Below, in pieces: positions 45,243 to 56,429 of a stretch of 64,000 nucleotides of DNA (positions are counted from its first letter, which is position 1; every line of letters starts with the position of its first letter). The stretch lies in NCBI GenBank assembly GCA_036365515.1, contig CM070873.1:175762104-175826103 (forward strand), written 5' to 3'. This DNA is from Torymus aiolomorphi (lineage: Eukaryota > Arthropoda > Insecta > Hymenoptera > Torymidae). Position numbers and translations under genes: made by a program. The notes beneath the pieces were generated by a model. That model saw only the letters and a program-made list of their open reading frames with translations, ran no database searches and was not told the DNA's origin.

Positions 45243-45490
45243 AGTGAGAGGCGAAGGGACTTACTTAAATCAAGCACCCTGAACAGTGAGAGGCAAGGGG
45301 ACTCACTTTAATCAAGCACCCCGATCAGTGAGAGGCGAAGGGACTCACTTAAATCAAGCACCCTGAACAGTGAGAGGCAAGGGGACTCACTTTAATCAAG
45401 CACCCCGATCAGTGAGAGGCGAAGGGACTCACTTAAATCAAGCACCCTGAACAGTGAGAGGCAAGGGGACTCACTTTAATCAAGCACCCC
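45243..45490. repeat. 42 bp minisatellite, right arm
   Basis: Reverse complement of the left-arm array with the same copy number and variant order (AGTGAGAGGCGAAGGGACTC and AGTGAGAGGCAAGGGGACTC alternating). Confidence 0.9.
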
Positions 45491-46460
45491 AAAGGAAACA
45501 ATCCTTACTACGTCCACGTCGTTGTTTCTGGGTAGCGCTAAACGTAAGGTTGACACATTTACAACAGAAGCTTTAATGATCTTGAAGTTTCCGTTAAACA
45601 AACGTCAGACATGGGGTAGAGATGTGTGGGACTGGGGGATGTCTGGTGTAACAGTTTAGCATGTGAGGCTATGAAGAGCATGGGGTTCGGATGTGCAAGT
45701 TTGATATTTGTTTACTAGGATGTGAAAGTTTTGGGTGTGTGGGTTTCCCTATTAAACTTACGATCAGTTTGAACCTCTTAAGCCTGTGACTCATGGAAAA
45801 AACGACTTAAAATGGATTTTTCGGAGTTCGACCTTCATTTGGCCTTGAAATGACCTTGAAATGACCTTGAAAAAAAATGTCTCAATATGATTTTGAACGT
45901 AAAATTTCCCGCTCTTTCCGAATCCGGGGTCAAAAATAGGTGTTCCTATTAAAAAAAAACCACTTGACCTTGAAATAACCTTGAAGGTCAAGTTCAAGGT
46001 CAAAGCTGTTAGGACCATCGTTTGGCCCCCTTCGTCCCCTACAACTTTTGTCTGAATCATTTTTTCCTATCTGTCTTAGGATCCGAAAAATCCGGGTGTA
46101 GCGATTAAAATGGGTCACCGTGTATAAATAAGAAAATTTAGTGTTGTAGAGAGTAGTGAGGAGATTTTTTAACGTCGCTCATGTCAAATTACAAAATACT
46201 GCATTATTTCTGATTGTGTGATATTTTTCTATGTGCTCTTGTGAAAATCAGATACTTCTGATTATTTGATAATGGTTTAAACATTATTATATGTGAGAAA
46301 GTTCGACAACTGTTGCAAATAGTGGGAACGAAAGAAATATTGTGCATTTGTGGCATGGGATGTTATTTATTATTAAATTTCATGACTAATTACCTTGTGA
46401 CACTTGTGCATGTGCTTTCATGTACATGTAATATGGATCACATTATAGGCTAAAATGAAT

Positions 46461-47452
46461 AAATTTCATATATAAAAGGGTAATTAGTCGTAATAGCAAA
46501 AAAATGGCTTTTTTCATAAAAAACCATCAGTTTCCAATAATAAAAAAAGTCTTTAATCATTAAGGGGAAGGCAGGGGCATTTTGAACATAAAATAACCTA
46601 TTTTCAGGAATTTTTTGGTAGTCAAAAGCCTGATCGGACTTGTTTTTTTCTCAATTTAAGGTTTTAAGAGAAATATTATGATACTTGCATGAAATATAAA
46701 ATATTAATGATTGTTCCTTCTTTTTAGTGAGAAAATTTCCTAACTTTTGTAAAAAAAAATTGTTAATTTATATAAAACCTTGAAAAAGTAATTATCAATT
46801 GAAATTTCAAGAAAAATGCAAAAATTCATGAAAATTCAATTTTTGATCTCTGATATGTCCAAAACTATTGGTCTAAAAAATCTGAAAAAATTCAGGGGTA
46901 TCCAAAATAATTAGTAGAACATTTTCGGAGAGTATTAAGAAAATTCATTTTTTAACCTCTCGATTTGGCAGAGAGTCGGCCATTTATAAATGTTTTAAAT
47001 AATTCCACTAAATGTTTATAATTTTTGAACATACTACTTGATATTTATTACTATAAAATTATAAATAAAATTGTTCTTGTAAACATTAAAAGACATTTCA
47101 ATCGTTTCATTCACAAAACGTTTTTTATCATTTATTTCTTTTTTACTACTTTCCATTTTAGGTTATATTTTCGACATCAAATTTATAAAAAAAAAAATTA
47201 ATGGACCATTTTCTTCAGTAAATTAGCTATTGAAATATGAAATAAAAAAAATAAATTTTGTTGACAATTTTAACTCAGACTTTAATGAAAAATGCTCTCC
47301 GGTTTCTCTTGCGACTTCCAGTGGAGACTTGGTTTAGTCAGTGTAGGCGATGCTACACTTTGTTTCGATTTTTTACGTGAGTTTGTATTCTTTTTCTTAC
47401 TTTTCTTTCAATATTACTCTGCTTATTATTTTTGTGGCAATAATACATAGTT
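46461..47452. other. AT-rich interval, nothing recognised
   Basis: No gene. It contains TTAAGGGGAAGGCAGGGGCA at about 46558, resembling the end of a TTAA-type element, but I found no mate. Its right edge should hold the 3' UTR of the minus-strand gene at 47453-49090. Confidence 0.35.
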
Positions 47453-49090
47453 TCAAACTAGAGTTGATATATTTATGATAGAATCAGTGTCATTTGTATT
47501 AATCGTAGAATCCTCATAAGAAGTATCGCTTCGATTATTTTTAATCTCAATTGCGCCACTATCCACTAAACTATTGTGGTTGCTAATATTTATGCACAAA
47601 CTAGAATTGACATCACTTTTCTGAACTACTTTATCTTCATTGTCGATATCTAAGTACTTCATCATCCATTTTGGAGGTTCAGTTGAATAAGCATGAGTTT
47701 TCTTCATGTATTTTGGACTTGAAAGAATCAATGGAACTTCTGTCTCAATGACTGTTGTTATTACTCGTTCAGTTTCGTCAAAATTACTCTCTAAATATTT
47801 CTTTTTCGGTAACGATATTTTACAAATGTTTGCAGATTTGTTAATGGGTTTTGATTTGTTAGTTTCATAAATATATGCATAGTGACGGGGTTCTTCTGAA
47901 ATACTATCAGTAATGCTATGGCGTTGTACAATCGAAGTTGAATCTATCAAACGTTTTAAACTAGTATTTCGGATTTCTGGAACAGAAAGTCGTTCTCTAT
48001 ATTTAGTTGTGTTCAATATAGTAGACGTATAAAGGGGCATCGCACTTGCAAATGATGCATTTTCAAATACTTCAGTACTAGGTTGTTTAGTATTTTCTAA
48101 AATTGGTGATTTCACTAACGGGAAGACTCGAGATTTTGTAAGTGTTGGTTTTGGATTTAATTGACTATCTAAACTGTAACGTTGTTTTACAGTTCCAACA
48201 ATCTGTTTTAAATCATTTTCTGTTTCTAATTCAGGAATAGAAAAACGATCTCTATTAAATTTATTTAATTGCATTTGAGCACGATAACATACTGTACCAA
48301 AATCTATTGATGATATATGGTTACGTTTTGTTGGTGATGCTGAAGTAGCAAGAGAAAAACGCTTGTCACGAATAAATATAGGTGAACGTAAACTTGTTGG
48401 AAATTCTTTACTTGCAAAACCTAAAGATGGGTGAGAAAGACGTTGGTGAATTCGGTTTTTGGGATAAAAGTCACCAGTTACGAGTGTTGGTTGCGATAAT
48501 CTTTCTCGACGATATGGTCGAAGTGGTAAATCAAACTGATACTTTTTCAAATTCGTTAATTTGTTACTATCTAAATCTGAAAACGATATTTCGGTTGTTC
48601 CAAGATCAGAGACTAATGATGAAGAACAGAGACTGGGTTGTGACATACGACTTCGTCTTTCGTAGTTATTGCTCATTAAATTAGCTAGATTAGGTTGAGA
48701 GAAACGACTTGACCGAACTTTACTGTGACCTAGAATGCGTTTCATTTCTGTAATAGCTACAGGTACTGAGGAAGATAACATATGAAGATTTGGTTGAGAT
48801 AATCTATCATTATTCTTGTTAAATATATTGTATCTTTTTGATGTATTATCATTAAGTTCCGGTTGAGAAAGACAGATACATGATTCTTGAGAATTCAGAG
48901 GTTTTGGTCGATTTAAATACCAAAGGTCGCGACGGGAATAAGGTTCACATCAAAGATCCCTTTCATCTTGTAATCGTCGTTTTAATACAGGTTCAATTTT
49001 TTCAAGAATAATTGGTAAGGTACTTTGACGTAGAATACATGTATCTTCATTATTATACGATAGCCAAAATGTATTCGCTGGATCTAAACA
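47453..49090 (-). CDS. Terminal exon of unrecognised R-x-S-x-P-x-L repeat protein
   Basis: 1,638 bp exon preceded by a good acceptor (TTTTTAATTTTGTTTCAG, ending at 49091), phase 0, stop at 47453. It encodes about 545 residues, uninterrupted except for one in-frame TGA at 48950-48952. At least eight copies of R/C-[LFM]-S-[QHIV]-P-x-[LI] are spread through it: CLSQPEL, RLSQPNL, RFSQPNL, RMSQPSL, RLSQPTL, RLSHPSL, RFSIPEL, RLSVPEI. Weaker ones are RFSLATS, RYSLDSQ and RHSITDS. Spacing is irregular (20-60 aa). Otherwise polar, low in hydrophobics, likely disordered. The motif resembles a phospho-serine docking or 14-3-3-like site but does not fit a canonical one. Upstream exons are not identified. 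Host gene likely; no family recognised. Confidence 0.65.
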
Positions 49091-50690
49091 CTGAAACAAA
49101 ATTAAAAATACCAAGTAGGTACTATTATTATATAAAATTTTATTTATCAATTCAAAATAGAATATTATCTACACATATTCCTTATATCAAATTATATTTT
49201 CACGTATAAAATCTCTATACGTATATACTATAACGGGGAGATTTCAGTTACGTGAGAAATAACGATTTTCCCTCGTTATGAGTTATAGTTACAATAAGAA
49301 TAGCTTTCCAAGTAAGGCTAATAAAATAAAGACTATATAGTAGTCAGCAGAATTAACTATATTATGAATTATGCGTAATGCAGAATATATAGTACATTAT
49401 ACAGGGCACCAGGCACTGTAATTAAAGTTCGACAATATGCACACCAGCTATGGCTCTACCGTCAGATATTTATATAAATTAAATGCAATAACAAGAGAGT
49501 AAGGATTACGCTCTGCAGCTTAACCAGTTGGCTGCAGATGGCAAAGACTCTTTACCACGAAGTATTGAAAATCCCATAAGACGGATTTTTCCGGCAGCTA
49601 AGGGGGATTAAGATCGGCGTGTTCGGTAAGGTAGGAGTCATCTCCTGAAAATACGAAACTGATTTTTTCGGGTCAGAAAAATTGTCAGACGTCGTCAATG
49701 TTATCGGAAAATTTGTAATGGCGTTTTAAAATATATATCAAGATAATGCTATAGAAAGTATATTCTCGTAAGAAGTTATGGATGATTTTATATAAATAAT
49801 ATATAAGCATATAATACAGTATGTAACAAGGGACTAAAGTCGCAGATTATTCGCGAGGGTGAGTTTACAATGATCACCCAAGGAAATGATCGACTGTAGT
49901 CCCATGAAACATATAGTACTTTATTCCCATCGCCACTGTGGCCGCAGTCTGTTACTTTATTCCCGCTAATTTACTTTATTCCCGCATAATGTTGGAATAA
50001 AGTGAAAGAGGGAATCTGACGCCACTTTTGCCCCGCTTTTGAGGCTATAAAGTGACCATTATATTAGAGCTGGGAATAAATTTATGTCTACTAATATATT
50101 TATGAATCTATTATTTATCATACGAATATTAACTGCCCTTACACCGATATGGCAATAAATATAGCAATATATATGGGATATTTCAGGTGAAGTCAGCAAC
50201 TCAAAATTTTAAAATCGCTCAAAATTCGTTTTATTTTAGTTTTTTTATAAAAAAAAAATGTTCCTCAAATTTTAGGTCGATATTTGAAAAAATAAAAAAG
50301 CTATGCAAGATTGAAAATTCAATTTTTTTGCAATTTTTGGTTAAAATCCAAGTTTATTCATTTTTTAAATCAAAATCTTGAAACTATTTGTATAGAACAT
50401 TGATTGGCAAAAAGTTTGCATTTTTTCTGTAGAATGTTCCAGTATTTATCTTATGACCCTTTTTGGAAGTCTCTGATTGGCTGCTTGCTAATATACCTTC
50501 ATCGAAGGATATTAAGGCTGCGGCCAAATATTTTTTATTCGATAAATTTTTTTTGTATTCTTCTTCAAAAACCCTTCAAAATGCTTTTTTTGAGCAATAC
50601 TGGCCGAGCAAAGGGAAAAAAGTTACAATCTTTTGAAATATCAAGAAAAATCCATAATTTCAATTTTTGATAACATGATTAATGAAACTG
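49091..50690. other. Gene-free interval
   Basis: No recognisable coding sequence. CTTTATTCCC occurs three times at 49919-49983, with an inverted GGAATAAAG at about 49994. The stretch 50190-50660 is T- and A-rich with short frames of no distinctive content. Upstream exons of the minus-strand gene could lie here unseen. Confidence 0.35.
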
Positions 50691-50696
50691 AATATT

Positions 50697-51100
50697 ACCT
50701 GATGAGAATTTTTCCATCGGTCTTACAGTCTTATAAATTAAATTAAAATAATTAATATTTATGGCAGTTAGATTGCCCTTGTTTATAATCACCCCCGCAG
50801 AATCTGAAATAAAAACTTAATTAAAACCTGGAAAAAAAACTTTATTAGCAAAGGACTATCTGACTGCCCCCCATCACCAAATTGCCCAATTGCCCAACGT
50901 TTCGAGCCCGCTCCGGCTCCTCCTCAGGGACTGAAATGAAACCCGCAATACACCTCCTTATATACCCATACCTACTTATTTCCTCTTACCCCCACCACCA
51001 TCCACCTTCCCCTCTACAACTTTCTATTCTCACATAAATTAATAAAGAATGATAAATGTTATCTAATTATTTGACTCTACCATTAAATTTACATTATTAT
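50697..51100 (-). mobile_element. Penelope-like element terminal repeat, copy 2
   Basis: Reverse-complement relative of 27560-27960, including the hammerhead-like core at 50891-50931 and the GGGTATATAAGGAGGTG promoter-like word. Together with 51265-51440 it brackets a GIY-YIG coding tail in opposite orientation, so two element ends are joined here. Confidence 0.65.
50891..50931 (-). ncRNA. Hammerhead-ribozyme-like motif, copy 2
   Basis: Minus strand reads GTCCCTGAGGAGGAGCC, a short loop, GGGCTCGAAACGTTGGGC. Core CUGANGA and GAAAC are intact. Helix I can form GGGC with GTCC, and helix II GAGCC with GGCTC with one bulged G. The palindromic AACGTT could form helix III only between two molecules, as in dimeric hammerheads. 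Confidence 0.45.
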
Positions 51101-51265
51101 TATTTACGTAGTACGAATTTTACATCGGGTTTGAAAGAACATTGTTTAAATGGTTTGCATTCTTTCGATTTTGGGAGTGTGGATATTTTGGAACAAGGGA
51201 TTAAGAATAAATATAAGAGGGAAAGCCTTGAAAGTATTCACATTCTATGGAATTGGAATAATGTA
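51090..51265 (+). pseudogene. Penelope-like GIY-YIG endonuclease tail
   Basis: Encodes FTSGLKEHCLNGLHSFDF..VDILEQG.KNKYKRESLESIHI, the typical C-terminal end of the GIY-YIG domain that follows reverse transcriptase in Penelope-like elements (usual pattern: H..HxFDF...iL..E....R...E..HI). A partial terminal repeat follows at 51265-51440. The RT part is absent, so this is a severely truncated copy. Confidence 0.65.
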
Positions 51266-51440
51266 AAAAACGTTGGGCAATTAGGCAATTTGGTGGTGGG
51301 GGGCAGTCAGATAGTCCTCTGATAATAAAGTTATTTTTCCAGGTTCTAATTAAGTTTTTATTTCAGATTCTGCGGGGGTGATTATAAACAAAGGCAATCT
51401 GACTGCCATAAATATTAATTATTTTAATTTCATTTATAAT
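51265..51440 (+). repeat. Penelope-like terminal repeat, partial copy 3
   Basis: Matches the right half of 27560-27960 from AACGTTGGGCAATT through ATAAATATTAATTATTTTAATTT, in the same orientation. It lies directly after the GIY-YIG tail as the 3' terminal repeat would. It starts downstream of the hammerhead core. Confidence 0.7.
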
Positions 51441-51766
51441 CATCAGTTGATAGTAAGTTGTAGTCGACATAAGTAATATTTTTAATGATGAAACTGAATA
51501 TTATTCATACATCTTATGGCATGGACCGTACCAATGAATTTTGTTACAGCATCAGATAGAACATTATATATATATGCGTATGAAATTGTCCCCGATACTA
51601 GCGTTTCAGATAAATATAATCATATACAATCAGATATAGCAATTTCTGCTAATTCGCGAAATTATAATCTCACATTTGCATATGATTTGATCTTACTGTA
51701 TATGATCGTTCGTACTTGTATATAAGTATATTTGTTGATATATGATTGTATATGATCGTATATAAT
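51441..51766. other. AT-rich interval with TATATGAT repeats
   Basis: Contains TATATGATTGTATATGATCGTATATAATTGTA-like repeats near 51735-51766. No gene. Confidence 0.4.
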
Positions 51767-52960
51767 TGTATCGTGGGTTCAGACAAATAAAAAGATTTTG
51801 GTTGATCATGATTCAGGATGTTTATTGAGTACGTTTTGCAGTGGTTTTCTGCTTGCTGTTCCTCGTTCCCATCGTTGGAGCTACTGCGCTACAAAGAGAC
51901 GCCGGTCGGCATTGCCGCATCGCCAACGGAAGTTAGCAATAATATAACGCGAACACTGATTCGTTCGAGCTCCTACGCGAATACATGACGACCTTGTAAA
52001 GGTTGCGATTCCCGACATTCCACCTACGTTCTTCGGACAGATGAATGATGTTTTAATCTGAGGTTGGCAGGTGTATGACCTTGACGATAGGTCAACGAAG
52101 CGTAGTAGTGGCCGTGCGTAGACTGATAAACCGAATGACTCCATCACTTCCAGGGTGGACCGCCGTGATGCGTCCGAGTTGCCATTTAACAGGTGTTGTC
52201 AGCACATTCCGTATGAGCACCAGATCAGCAACAGGTACCGAAGCTTGACGTTGAGTCCATTTCTGACGCACTTGTAGAGATGTCAGGTATTCCGAGGACC
52301 AGCGTGACCAAAAATGCTAGGTCATTTGGCAAACAAGTAGCCATCGTTTGCCAGCCGGTACGTTGACGGATATTGCATCTGCTTAAGGAACTAAAAAGGA
52401 CGAACGTTGAATTAAAAAAAAATGAGACGGTGATGAAAGTTGCAGGTCGGACGGATCTTCAGCAAGTGCAACTAACGGCCTGGAGTTAGGGCAAGCCTCA
52501 ATTCTGCACAGAAGGGTGGAGAGTTCGGAGAACGGGAGCATGACCTACACACCGATGACTCTGCGTTGATGAAATTTCGCAGATTTAACGGCTGCTTCCC
52601 AGACACCGCCGAAGTATGGTAGGCTAGGTGGGTTGAATCGCCAGGATGTACCAACTTCAACGAGAGATTGAGTGACTTATGAAACGAAAGACAAAGATTC
52701 TATGACCGTTTGCCATAATTGAGAATCAGCGCCCTCGAAATTGGTTCCTTGATTCGAAAACAGTTCCTTACAATGTCCCCTTTGTGACGAAAATCTATGA
52801 ACAGCAGCGATAAATACTTCACTCGAGTAGTCTTTATCTACTTCGATGTGAACAGCACGAGGAGCCATAGAAATAAAGATCGCTACCCGAATGGAAAAAA
52901 TAAACAATACCTCAATGTAAATTATCGTATGTTTCGGCACGTCCCTTTACGTGTCGCTAT
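51767..52960 (-). mobile_element. BEL/Pao retrotransposon 3' end, decayed
   Basis: The minus strand carries integrase-core and C-terminal pol similarity from about 52940 to 52060, followed by an LTR candidate at 51767-51955 (189 bp; in element orientation TGTTCGCG...GATACA, an AATAAA within). Numerous frameshifts. The left part of the element (gag, protease, RT) is missing. Confidence 0.75.
52060..52940 (-). pseudogene. BEL/Pao integrase fragment
   Basis: The core reads MAPRAVHIEVDKDYSSEVFIAAVHRF..RRGHCKE-like with NQGTNFEGAD (second catalytic aspartate context). It is followed in other frames by PPSLPYFGG/W-type glutamate-region remnants and by the BEL C-terminal pattern WSSEYLTSLQVRQKW, VPVADLVLIRN and PVKWQLGRITAVHPGSDGVIRF. 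At least four frame changes. Inactive. Confidence 0.75.
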
Positions 52961-52974
52961 CCCTATTGAAAATA

Positions 52975-53215
52975 ATTATGTATAATTATACGTATTATTG
53001 CACGCTTAGAATACGCATTATTATACGTATAATAGTACGTACAATTGTACGTATTATAGTATGTACTATTGTATGTACAAAAGTGACACTATAGTACGTA
53101 TAAAAATATGTATAAATAAATATCCTAAAATGAACCGATTTTAGTTAGTTTTTTAATACGTAGTATAATATGCATTTTTGTACATACTGTTGTACGTACT
53201 ATTGTACGTTCTATT
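52975..53215. repeat. GTACGTA-rich palindromic stretch
   Basis: Alternating TACGTA, GTACGTAC, TATAATA and GTATGTAC words form nested hairpins (for example 53030-53065 and 53180-53225). No gene. It may be a cryptic satellite or hairpin-prone junction. Confidence 0.6.
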
Positions 53216-53458
53216 ATACGTACTAATACTCAATATTTAGATTTTTTTTTTTAATAATTAATTTATCTAATAAAATTTGCACTTAAATATTATCATGATT
53301 TATATGTAATTTCAAAAATTATGTAAGTACTATAAATATTGAAAAAAATGTAGTTGTCTCGAAGGAATTTTTATTAATTACAAGATATTTACAAAATGTA
53401 ACAAAATATAACATATAAATTTTACAAAAAAATATCAAGCATATTCACATTTGTTTCT

Positions 53459-55590
53459 TTAATACCAAAATAAATTTACTATCGGAATGATACATGCATA
53501 GTTATTTTCTTCTAGATATACGCAAACTTTATCAATTTGAGCTGTCGGGATCGCACTAATTTCATTTGATAAAGTAATGATATCATTTACTGTATTTAAA
53601 TATCTATTTGGTCGCGTTTCAATTAATTTGCACATGATTATTTCGTCTTCATTATCAAGATCCACTAAAAAATCAATTATTTGTACAAATTGTCTATTTT
53701 TTAATTGAACAAAATCATTACGTGAACGTACATTAATTTGTCTTGCCGAGGTAAATAAACATCTTTCATACACCATTTTCAAAAATATTTTTGATGACCT
53801 TGAAATGCTAAAATTTTGGATTATCTCATTTCCAAAGTATGTACGAGCAGCGGTTTTCACCATATTTTTACAATTTTTCGAAACTAAATTTTCACAGTAT
53901 TCAATTACAACTTCTGAGCAATTCGGATAAACAATTTGTTCTAATTTTTTAATAAATCTGTGAATATTTACATGCCTTACTACTTGTAAAATTACGCCAT
54001 TAGCAGCATGAATAGCTTGTAATATTTTACAGTTAGCCGATTCGAATACAAAGGCCGAATGTGCCCATAGTGGTCCCCAATTTGCAATACTTTTGGGTAT
54101 ATGTAACATTTGATGAACGTTATACCTCATGGCTTTCAAAGTATACAGAGATTCAACTTCAGATACAAACTTATGAATAATTGCATCAACATGATTTAAT
54201 TGATCATATGTGATGTCTGTTTGTAAACAAATATGCAAAAATTCTACAAATAATGACCAGTGCTTGAGGCGTTCTTTGCTTAGTGGAAATCTACTTAATA
54301 GGGGTAAACTATAATAGAGTACCCAGTTTTCCCATCTCGGCATCCAATTTTTTCGCTCCTTTATTCCTCTCGATAACCGACCTATCTGATGAGGTACTTT
54401 CTGCATTGAGAGCATACGATCAAGTATATCAATATCATTTTTTGACATATCACGAAGAAAATATTCAGTGAATTGAGAAGCAACACCAGCCAATAAACAA
54501 TGCATATAATCAGGACAAAAACCTGTTATTATATCAAAAATATTTAAATTAATTAGCGGCGATGCACTTTTTATGCCAATAACAGGCTTTAATTTTTTTA
54601 ATGCTTGTTCTGCATATTGGATGGTAGTTGCTTGATCCCCTTCTCTTGGAGGTCGATGGAGATATGAGTACCTCATACTTCCTTTATAATATTGTCCAGG
54701 GTGCTCACACCAATCACACCCATAACTCCCGTTGAACTGCACACTGCCGTTCATAGGAGCACGGGCTCCGGTGTCTACGCACACTAGTATTATAAACAAT
54801 TTCAAAGAGTACTCTTTTTCTTTTATCTTACAAGGTATACCGATCTTTGAAATATTATTGAAAAATTCTACAACCAGTTCTAAAATAACACTCATTACAG
54901 GTTTCTGTTTACCGTACCAAATGCCTATCAAAATAATGTCATCAAATATAGTCTGCACAGGTATTTCGTTAAGCATAATGTATATGGGCCAGATAGAATA
55001 GTTGGAAGATTTAAATACGGGAGCACCATCTGTATTTAATATCGCTGATACGTAAGAATATCAGTCCTGCGGAGACAAGTTTTTGATGAGATTTTTATAA
55101 GCTTTACCATCGAAAATATCTTTAATGTGATTGCGTTCGTGTTTTCACTCGTTAATTACAAAATCAAAATAATTTTCATGTTTCTGTAAACAATCAGATA
55201 TCACATCAGATGGATCGATTAAAACAAATAACGATGGTTTTGATATACTCGAGACATTAACGGCTAAATTGCAGTTGGTACATAATAAAGATTTAATGGT
55301 ACTATTAAATTTGCCTAAATAATTAGATCATTTAGGACATATGCTGTGAAAAGTTACATTTTGGGTTACATTGCACAATTTATCAATTATGTAACGTGTT
55401 TCCGGTATAACTTTTTTGCCACATAATTCATTAACGAATTGTAATAAACCAACCATCGCCGTAAATGATGAGTTATGTTTCACACAATATTTTAAGGCCA
55501 TTAGAAGCATTTCTCCGGGACTTCTGTTAACAGTAGCCGAAACCGATTTTAAAAATTCCGTTTGGTTTTGTAGTTCTTCAATCTTACTTG
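53459..55590 (-). pseudogene. CMC/En-Spm (tnp2-type) transposase, broken by stops
   Basis: A large open part (505 aa, 54976-53459) is preceded in the same frame by more family sequence to about 55590, interrupted by stops near 55328, 55147 and 55062. Recognised motifs: NTDGAPVFKSSNYSIWPI, VDTGARAPMNGSVQFNGSYGCDWCEHPG, FDIITGFCPDYMHCLLAGVASQFTEYFL, and WVLYYSLPLL...RLKHWSLFVEFLHI, all in the order of tnp2-type transposases of CACTA elements. N-terminal CPK...CTNC could be a zinc site. No CACTA terminal repeats were seen. Cut-and-paste transposase, now inactive. Confidence 0.8.
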
Positions 55591-55806
55591 TGGCCTTGTA
55601 TTTTCTGCGGTTAAAACTTCTTCATCACTGCTATACAAAAAATCGGATCTTGACATCTCGAAAGTCGTCAAATATTCTCTCTAAAAGGAAATATTTTTAT
55701 GTAAGTTAGTATTAGAAAAATTTGAATTTTAACAAAACGTCACGTCGCGATGCCGACCAATTAAAGCTTATCAACAACGGCGTTGACGCTCGTTACAAGA
55801 ATATAT

Positions 55807-55807
<1 letters not shown>

Positions 55808-55880
<73 letters not shown>

Positions 55881-55895
55881 TCCCTCTCCCTCTCT
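55808..55895. repeat. (CT)n microsatellite
   Basis: Uninterrupted CT dinucleotides for nearly 70 bp, then CCCTCT hexamers. The serine/leucine open frame through it is an artefact. Confidence 0.95.
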
Positions 55896-56429
55896 GTCTG
55901 TGGGAGTGGATCCGCAAGCAGAGAGAACTCCAAACTTGCAGTATTAATTTGCAATGAAAAAGAAGCTAAGCGCTAAATGCTAAATTCAAAAATGCAGTTT
56001 GCGCTGCTTTTCCTGTTGCTCGCAATTATTCAGCTACAGAATAGGGTTATCATACGCTGTCTGAGCCTTGTATATGTGTAATTACAATGTCGTGCATGTC
56101 TCCTTCAGAAATTCGTATCTACGCGAGTATTTACGACGACCTCCTGTTTTTTGCTCTTTTTTTTGGCTCCTCCCGAAAAAGCCGCAGTTTTTATATAGAC
56201 TTTCGCGAACGAGTATCATAAAAATGCAAGATCTTATGCGCTCATGAGGCTCAGGTGACGTATAACCACTATACACTGTAGGTGATCAATCGCAAACCAC
56301 AAGAGCTGCACAAACTCCATTATCCAGTTCGGTTCACACAACTCAAATCTTAAATGACTATCAATTAAGCTTCTTTATTCCCAACCGCACGGGTCAAATA
56401 ATAATGGAATTCAAGGGGACAGAGACAAG
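55896..56429. other. Gene-free interval
   Basis: Mixed-composition sequence between the CT microsatellite and the TTAA element. No recognisable protein or repeat copy. Confidence 0.35.

Larger units (their letters stand above)
41969..46122. mobile_element. Palindromic DD41D mariner-like element (two inverted copies)
   Basis: 4,154 bp with ends CACGGTGACCCATTTT and exact reverse complement, flanked by TA on both sides. The arms (41969-43892 and 44200-46122) are almost identical reverse complements around a unique spacer of about 307 bp. Each arm has a transposase gene, a 42 bp minisatellite and AAGGTCA-rich ends. Both transposase genes carry the same lesions, so duplication followed inactivation, or the palindrome moved as a unit in trans. 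Confidence 0.9.
41385..46460. repeat. 541 bp-spaced direct repeat; second copy split by DD41D element
   Basis: Copy 1 (about 41385-41715) and copy 2 (about 41900-41968 plus 46123-46460) share AATAATGTGCATAATAA, AAATAAGAAAATTTAGTG, AAATCAGATACTTCTGAT and GTAATATGGATCA in order. Copy 2 is cut at TATA by the giant palindromic element, so copy 1 shows the pre-insertion state. Confidence 0.8.

Noticed and set aside
46550..46580. TTAAGGGGAAGGCAGGGGCA as the end of a third TTAA element
   Set aside because: No matching inverted end was found downstream within the window.
48950..48952. TGA as a selenocysteine codon
   Set aside because: No cysteine-homologue or redox context, no SECIS-like element sought or seen, and many hymenopterans lack the selenocysteine system. 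Readthrough, error or decay are likelier.
55722..55976. 84-codon frame through the CT microsatellite
   Set aside because: Poly S/L encoded by (CT)n; no other support.
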